From Panaeolus papilionaceus (taxonomy: Eukaryota; Basidiomycota; Agaricomycetes; Agaricales), in the NCBI GenBank assembly GCA_015501605.1, contig JADNRZ010000010.1, forward strand, positions 806,001 through 870,000: DNA of 64,000 bases, read 5' to 3'. Of this stretch, positions 58,643 through 64,000 are shown piece by piece. Each line of letters starts with the position of its first letter. Position 1 is the stretch's first letter. The position numbers and the translations under genes were made by a program. A model generated the notes under the pieces. The model was not told where the DNA came from, did no database searches, and was given only the letters and a program-made list of their open reading frames with translations.

Positions 58643-61600
58643 ATGACTGATTCTCCTCATCGTACTGATACAACTGATACAACGAACCCCCCTCCTTCTT
58701 CCGAAGCTCGTACGCTACTACCTAGCTCATTAGGAGAGTCAATACCACACACTCCAGCAGGACCAGACGCTTTAGCTGGTGAAGGACCTTCTGATATACC
58801 TCCTCCCACAAATTGTGTCCGGATTCCAGACAACGCCCCTCCGCATGAAACCAATGGCCATCGTCCGACCTTGAGGTCACGATCTAGCACCCATTCCCAT
58901 GTCTCTCTGGATTACTTCGATCCTGCAGGGGTCCTTCACCTTACACGAAGCTTAACTGGGACATCAACCAGCCATGCCGTGTCTCATTTTGGGCAAGAAC
59001 ACACAAGCGAGACTGCTAGTACGCCTGATTCTGTCCCTGTAGAGCGACGGCCAGTTGAGAGACGGAGGCCCGAGCTCGAGAGCAATACGGATTTAGAAAA
59101 TATTCTTGGATATTATACGAGACGGTATACCCATTTTAGCGCCAAAATTGACACCGCATTAACCGTGATTTTAGACGGCAAGAGGAAGATATCAAGACTC
59201 GTCAACTTGGAGTTGTATTTGAGGACTTGACTGTTGTTGGCTTGGGTAGCTCTGCGAGCTTCCAACCGACATTAGGATCTTTATTCAACCCTCTCAATTT
59301 CATATCCGCCATTAGGTCCATGAGACATCCTCCACTGCGTGACATCATCAGCGGATTTCATGGAGTCGTGAGGCCTGGAGAAATGTTGTGTGTGTGCTTT
59401 CCATAGCCGCCGCACCATTCATGGCTGACCTAACGATGCAGTGGTTCTCGGTCGTCCTGGTTCCGGATGCAGCACACTTCTGAAAGTACTTGCAAATCAA
59501 AGGGACGAATATCACGACGTCAAAGGCATCGTACATTATGACTCCCTCACTCCAGCGCAAGTCGCGAAACATTATCGAGGAGATGTCCAGTATTGTCCCG
59601 AGGATGACATTCATTTCCCTACTCTTACCGTTGACCAGACCGTTTCATTCGCTGCCAAAACAAGAGCCCCTCAAGCTCGGGTCGATGAAATTTCAAGGTC
59701 TGAATACACCAAGCGCGTCACGAACATATATACGACGATATTTGGACTGAATCATGTCAAGAATACCCCCGTTGGTGATGCGGCTATTCGTGGTGTAAGC
59801 GGTGGCGAGAAGAAACGCGTCTCGTTGGTCGTTTTTTATCTTCTCGGGACTCTATCTCAACCCTCTTAACCCTTGCATCTAGAATTACTGAAACGTTGGC
59901 AACACGTAGTCTGATCACTTCTTGGGATAAGTACGTTGCAAGTCCTCATCATTCTTGTTCCATATTTTAAAATCCTATTGCAGCTCGACTCGTGGACTTG
60001 ATTCCAGCACAGCGCTCGAATACGTCCGTGCTCTCCGCATCGCCACCGATCTGGTCCGGATTTCCACCATCGTTTCCATCTACCAAGCTGGAGAATCCTT
60101 GTACGAGATCTTTGACAAAGTCTGCTTGATCTACGAGGGTAGGATGGTTTACTTTGGGCCTGCGAATCTCGCCAAACAGTATTTTCTGGATATGGGATAT
60201 CGGCCTAAACCAAGGCAAACGACGCCCGACTTTTTGGTTTCCGTTACAGATCCTTTGGGCCGCACCATATCTGACGACCAGGACCAGGACCTAGTGGACT
60301 CCGCGAACCTACCGCCGAGGAAGGGAGAGGACAAGGCTGCTGAGGAGCTGTGGAACGAGCACGCCGACAAGACACGAGGCATCGCACTTCGCAAGACTCC
60401 TCGGACCCCAGATGAGTTTGCAGAGTACTACCTGCAGTCGAAAGTTAGGAAAATCAACCTGAAGGACATTGAGGAGTATAAAAAGGAAAATGTCGACAAG
60501 GGACATAAAGTCACCTCGTACAAGCAGAGTGCTAAGGAGGACCATGCTCGTCACACCCGTTGGAAGGTTCGTCTTTTCTTCAAAAGTTTTGAAATGATGT
60601 CCTTATACTGTGCATTAGAGCCCCTTTATGATCTCAATACCCATGCAAGCACGGATCGTGATGCTCAGGCGGATACAGATTATGAAAGGCAATTTTACCC
60701 CACAGGGGCTGTCGACTGTGATGTTCGTCATCCAGGCTGTGATCATTGGGACAACCTACATCAGGGTACCAGATGCCACTTCGGCGTACTTTTCCCGTGG
60801 TGGTGTGATCTTCTTGCAAGTACTTTCTATGCTCCGTTTATACTGAAATCCAAGCTTATATTTATGCCCTGTAGCTCTGTTTTTGTTCCAGCTTTGTTCA
60901 GTATGTCCGAAATTCCAGCACTCTTCGCAAAGAGGCCTATAGTCCTTCGTCACCAGAAAGCGGCCATGTACCATCCCATGGTCGAGGCACTTGCACTCAC
61001 TCTCGTCGACATCCCCTTTACGTTGATTACCATTATTCCCTTCACGGTCATCATATATTTTATTGTGAAGCTTCAACAGACTGCGAGGCAGTTCTTGTGA
61101 GTATTCCAGTTCCTCGCCGACAACACAGCATATTGACTCGTTATGCACAGTACATACTTCGTGTTCGTCTTTGGCGTGGCAATCTCCATGAAGGCTTTCT
61201 TCCGCGGTTTAGCAGCAGCTTTTAAAGCTGAAGCTCCCGCCCAAGCTGTGGCGGGTGTTATGATCCTCGTACTTTCACTGTATACTGGTTATCAGATACC
61301 AAGGCCTTCTATGATAGGCGCCCTTCGATGGATTTCTTATATCAACGTAGGTGTCAATATCCACCCTTTTGGCTTTGCGTCTGACAGACTTCGTGCAGCC
61401 CCTCCTTTACGCGTTTGATGGCCTGATGACCAACGAATTCCATACCCTTGACGGTGTTTGCTCTACTCTCGTCCCCAGTGGCCCCGGATACGAAGGCATA
61501 TCATTGTCCAATCAAGTCTGTACTGTCGTCGGTGCCGTACCTGCCGAAGCTACGGTAAATGGCAGTGAATATCTCATCCTCTCTTATGAGTATTACTATA

Positions 61601-63960
61601 AGCATCTCTGGCGGGTGCGTGTTCTATCGCACCTTTACATGCTGTCAAAAGCTAATTAACATCGCAGAACTTTGGCATTTTACTTGCATTCGGTGTCTTC
61701 TTCCTTCTATGTCTCCTTATTTTTACAGAAATCAACACTAAGGGCTCCAGCGGTGGATCCGTTATTCTTTTCAACCGAGGTTCAAAATCCGAGTTGGTCG
61801 AACAGGCTGCTGAGCAGGTTTCTAATGGTAAAGACGAGGAAAAGGGGGCGAAGTCAACCTCGCCTTCTGAGGCAAATGACGAGACGAAGGCTCATGCAGT
61901 GGAGAAAGAGGCTAAAGAAGCCATTTCTGAACAGCCGAAGATGACCAACGTTTTCAGTTGGCAGCACTTGAGCTATCATGTTATGCTCTCTGGCGAGAAG
62001 AAGCAGCTGTTGGAAGACGTGTCGGGATATGTGGCACCTGGCAAGCTAACTGCATTGATGGGCGAATCTGGTGCTGGAAAGGTTTGGTTTTCGTCCATAA
62101 ACACTTCCATTCCCTGACGTTTTTTTCCTTTACGAAGACCACCCTTTTGAACGTGCTGGCCGAGCGCACAGACACTGGAGTCGTTACAGGAGACAGGTTC
62201 TTCAGCGGACAAGCATTGCCTCCAGACTTCCAAGCACAAACCGGATACTGCCAACAGCAAGATACTCATGTCCCACTTGCGACAGTCAGGGAAGCTCTCC
62301 GGTTTTCAGCGCGTCTTCGACAACCCTCCTCTGTTCCAATATCCGAGAAGGACGCCTAGTCAGTCTACTCAACTCGTCTTCGTGGATTCTTTACTAACTA
62401 TCATCGCAGTGCCGAGAAGTGTCTCAAAATGTGCGGCTTGGAACACTTTGCGGATGCGATGGTGGGCTCGTTGGGGGTTGAACAGAAGAAAAGAACGACG
62501 ATTGGGGTGGAGCTGGCAGCAAAGGTGGGACCCGCACCTCTGTAACACCCTGGTCCTGTGTTCTGACGCACGTCATACAGCCCCAACTTCTTTTATTCTT
62601 GGACGAACCTACATCTGGATTGGACTCTCAGAGTGCCTGGGCTATCATGGGATTTCTTCGTGATCTTGCTGATAACGGACAAGCCATTCTTTGCACGTTG
62701 GTTGCTCTCCTTGGGAATGTTATACCGTAAGCCCCTTTACTGACGTTATAAACAGTATTCATCAGGTACGTAGAACCACCATGGAGCGCAGCCCTGTCTC
62801 ATGTCCATCAGCCGTCTGCAGAGTTATTTTCGGTGAGGCTATTTTTGTTGTGTCTCCAATGTTATCTGCTGATCTTTTGATCCTCTCAGGTCTTTGATCG
62901 GCTCCTTCTCTTGCAGAAAGGCGGACAGACCGTGTACTTTGGTGATGTTGGAGAAAATGCGCAGACGATCATCAGCTATTTTGAGGGTAATGGTGCGAGG
63001 AAATGTGCAGAACCGGAAAACCCGTCAGTCTTCTCTGCGATTTCGTCGTTTAGTCACCGTTGCTGACAGAGACTAGGGCCGAGTACATGTTAGAAGTCAT
63101 AGGGGCCGGAGCCACCGCCGTTAGTGATAGGGACTGGCACGAAGTATGGGTCAATTCCCCTCAATCGCAGCAACTAAAACAGGATATGGACCATATTCAC
63201 GATGAAGGGCGCAAAAATCCCCCAATCAGCGCTACCCTGAAATCTCATTTTGCCGTACCATGGGTATACCAAACCCGGGAGGTTTTGAAGCGGAATCACC
63301 TTGCTTATTGGCGCGACCCGACATATCTCATGTCCAAGCTGGCTCTGAATATTTGTGGTGGCCTCTTGATTGGTTTCACGTTCTTCAAGTCGAAGTATAC
63401 GATTCAGGACAGCCAGAATAAAGTTTTCGTGAGTAAATTTACCTTCTCTTAGTTTGTTATTTTCACCTCAGATGTTCATGACAGGCAATCTTCATGGGCA
63501 CGATCTTGGTTTGTACCTGTCTATTGAAAGTAGATACTGTTTTCAAAGTTTTCCATGTTTCTAGGCAGCACCCCTGTCCCAACAGCTACACGTTCCGTAC
63601 ATCAAGGTAAGAGAAACGAATTGTTTATCATTTACTTACACATCCATAACTTCTTCCTTAGATGAGGAATATCTACGAAATTCGTGAACGATCCAGTCGC
63701 ACTTATCATTGGTCTGTTCTCGTCACATCCCAAATACTAACAGAACTCCCTTGGAACATTCTGGGCTCTAATCTTTTCTTTTGCTGTTGGTATTGGACTG
63801 TCGGGTTCTGGTCATCAAGAGCTGGCTTCACCTACTTTATGCTTGGAGTCTCGTTTCCGTTTTATTATACCACTATCGCTCTTGCTGTAGCGTCTATGTG
63901 CCCAACTGCGGAGATTGCTGGGTTAATCTTTTCTTTCTTCCTGACATTCATATTCACCTT
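58643..63960 (+). CDS. ABC-C: full-size PDR-type ABC transporter (ABCG), 3' end outside window
   Basis: Twenty in-frame exons run from ATG 58643 to 63960, where the gene leaves the window. Exon borders: 58643-59124, 59175-59389, 59442-59823, 59883-59930, 59984-60566, 60619-60815, 60875-61096, 61151-61346, 61399-61614, 61668-62081, 62138-62358, 62410-62524, 62581-62696, 62756-62765, 62812-62832, 62890-63023, 63077-63428, 63485-63508, 63565-63606, 63662-63960. NBD1 has the degenerate PDR Walker [10 protein letters not shown] and signature [13 protein letters not shown]1 has MSEIPALF and [14 protein letters not shown]2 has [41 protein letters not shown] and the IHQPSAELF switch; TMD2 includes [21 protein letters not shown] transporters sit in the plasma membrane and export drugs, metabolites or lipids. 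Intron 60816-60874 begins with GC. It is the only intact one of three copies. Confidence 0.93.
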
Positions 63961-64000
63961 GTGAGTTCTACTGATACAGGAAACTATTATTTCGACTCAC

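Noticed and set aside
59125..59174. Apparent frameshift in the N-terminal part of ABC-C, which would make it a pseudogene
   Set aside because: The 50-nt stretch has GT and AG ends and a TTAAC branch-like site; removing it joins ...[10 protein letters not shown] to [18 protein letters not shown] in frame exactly as in other PDR proteins. It is an intron.
60640..61100. Long read-through frame giving [17 protein letters not shown] and similar peptides in ABC-B and ABC-C
   Set aside because: It is a shadow of exon 6, whose true frame reads [20 protein letters not shown] after the intron at 60567-60618.
62357..62359. Stop codon TAG after ...PISEKDA in ABC-C
   Set aside because: The TA belongs to the exon and the G starts a gtcagt donor; after splicing the codon is TAT (Tyr) and the protein continues [10 protein letters not shown].

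Overview
The window comes from a mushroom-forming basidiomycete (Agaricomycetes type). The evidence is: genes split by many 45-65 nt introns with GTRNGY donors and CTRAY branch sites, intergenic gaps of 0.2-1.8 kb, and typical families of this group: F-box/LRR proteins starting MH(K/Q)ALQ, OrdA-like P450, class V chitin synthase with a myosin head, and PDR-type ABC transporters. No bacterial, organellar or viral genes are seen. All exon structures were read by eye from splice sites plus frame continuity.

Left part (1-19.4 kb, + and - strands): the 3' end of a CAP10-like glycosyltransferase (GT90), five F-box/LRR-like genes (2.3-3.5, 4.0-6.0, 8.5-10.4, 12.9-14.9 and 15.1-16.7 kb), a 2-oxoglutarate-oxygenase-fold protein with a Pro-rich repeated N-terminus, a Ser/Thr-rich single-pass membrane protein, and an 11-exon cytochrome P450. 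At 19.8-20.8 kb lies a 1.0 kb non-autonomous DNA transposon with inverted ends and a target duplication, followed by a degenerate stretch.

Middle part (22.6-44.1 kb) is mostly housekeeping: a Zrg17/Msc2-like zinc transporter subunit, an 88-residue membrane protein whose gene seems to hold a 6-nt exon, two short-chain dehydrogenases, SURF6/Rrp14 (ribosome biogenesis), PTPA (PP2A activator), a sixth F-box-like gene, and a 10-exon, ~1,919-residue class V chitin synthase with myosin motor, cytochrome-b5-like, GT2 and DEK-C domains.

Right part (44.8-64.0 kb) is an accessory, rearranged region built from repeated modules: three + strand copies of a PDR ABC transporter (A 44.8-46.0, B 49.5-52.0, C 58.2-64.0 kb) and two copies of a P-loop GTPase (GTPase-1 at 48.2 kb +, GTPase-2 at 54-56 kb -). 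Only ABC-C looks intact; it runs off the window. ABC-A and ABC-B are broken by different internal deletions but share the same 3' truncation and tail. GTPase-2 is interrupted in exon 1 by a 1,049-bp Tc1/mariner-like MITE with TA duplication, and a second 408-bp MITE sits upstream. Three copies of a ~0.3 kb dispersed repeat lie at module edges. The best reading is a duplicated repeat-GTPase-ABC unit in which GTPase-2 was later flipped between two oppositely oriented repeat copies. The notable signals are this duplication-deletion-inversion history, the transposon insertions, several apparent GC-AG introns and several micro-exons.
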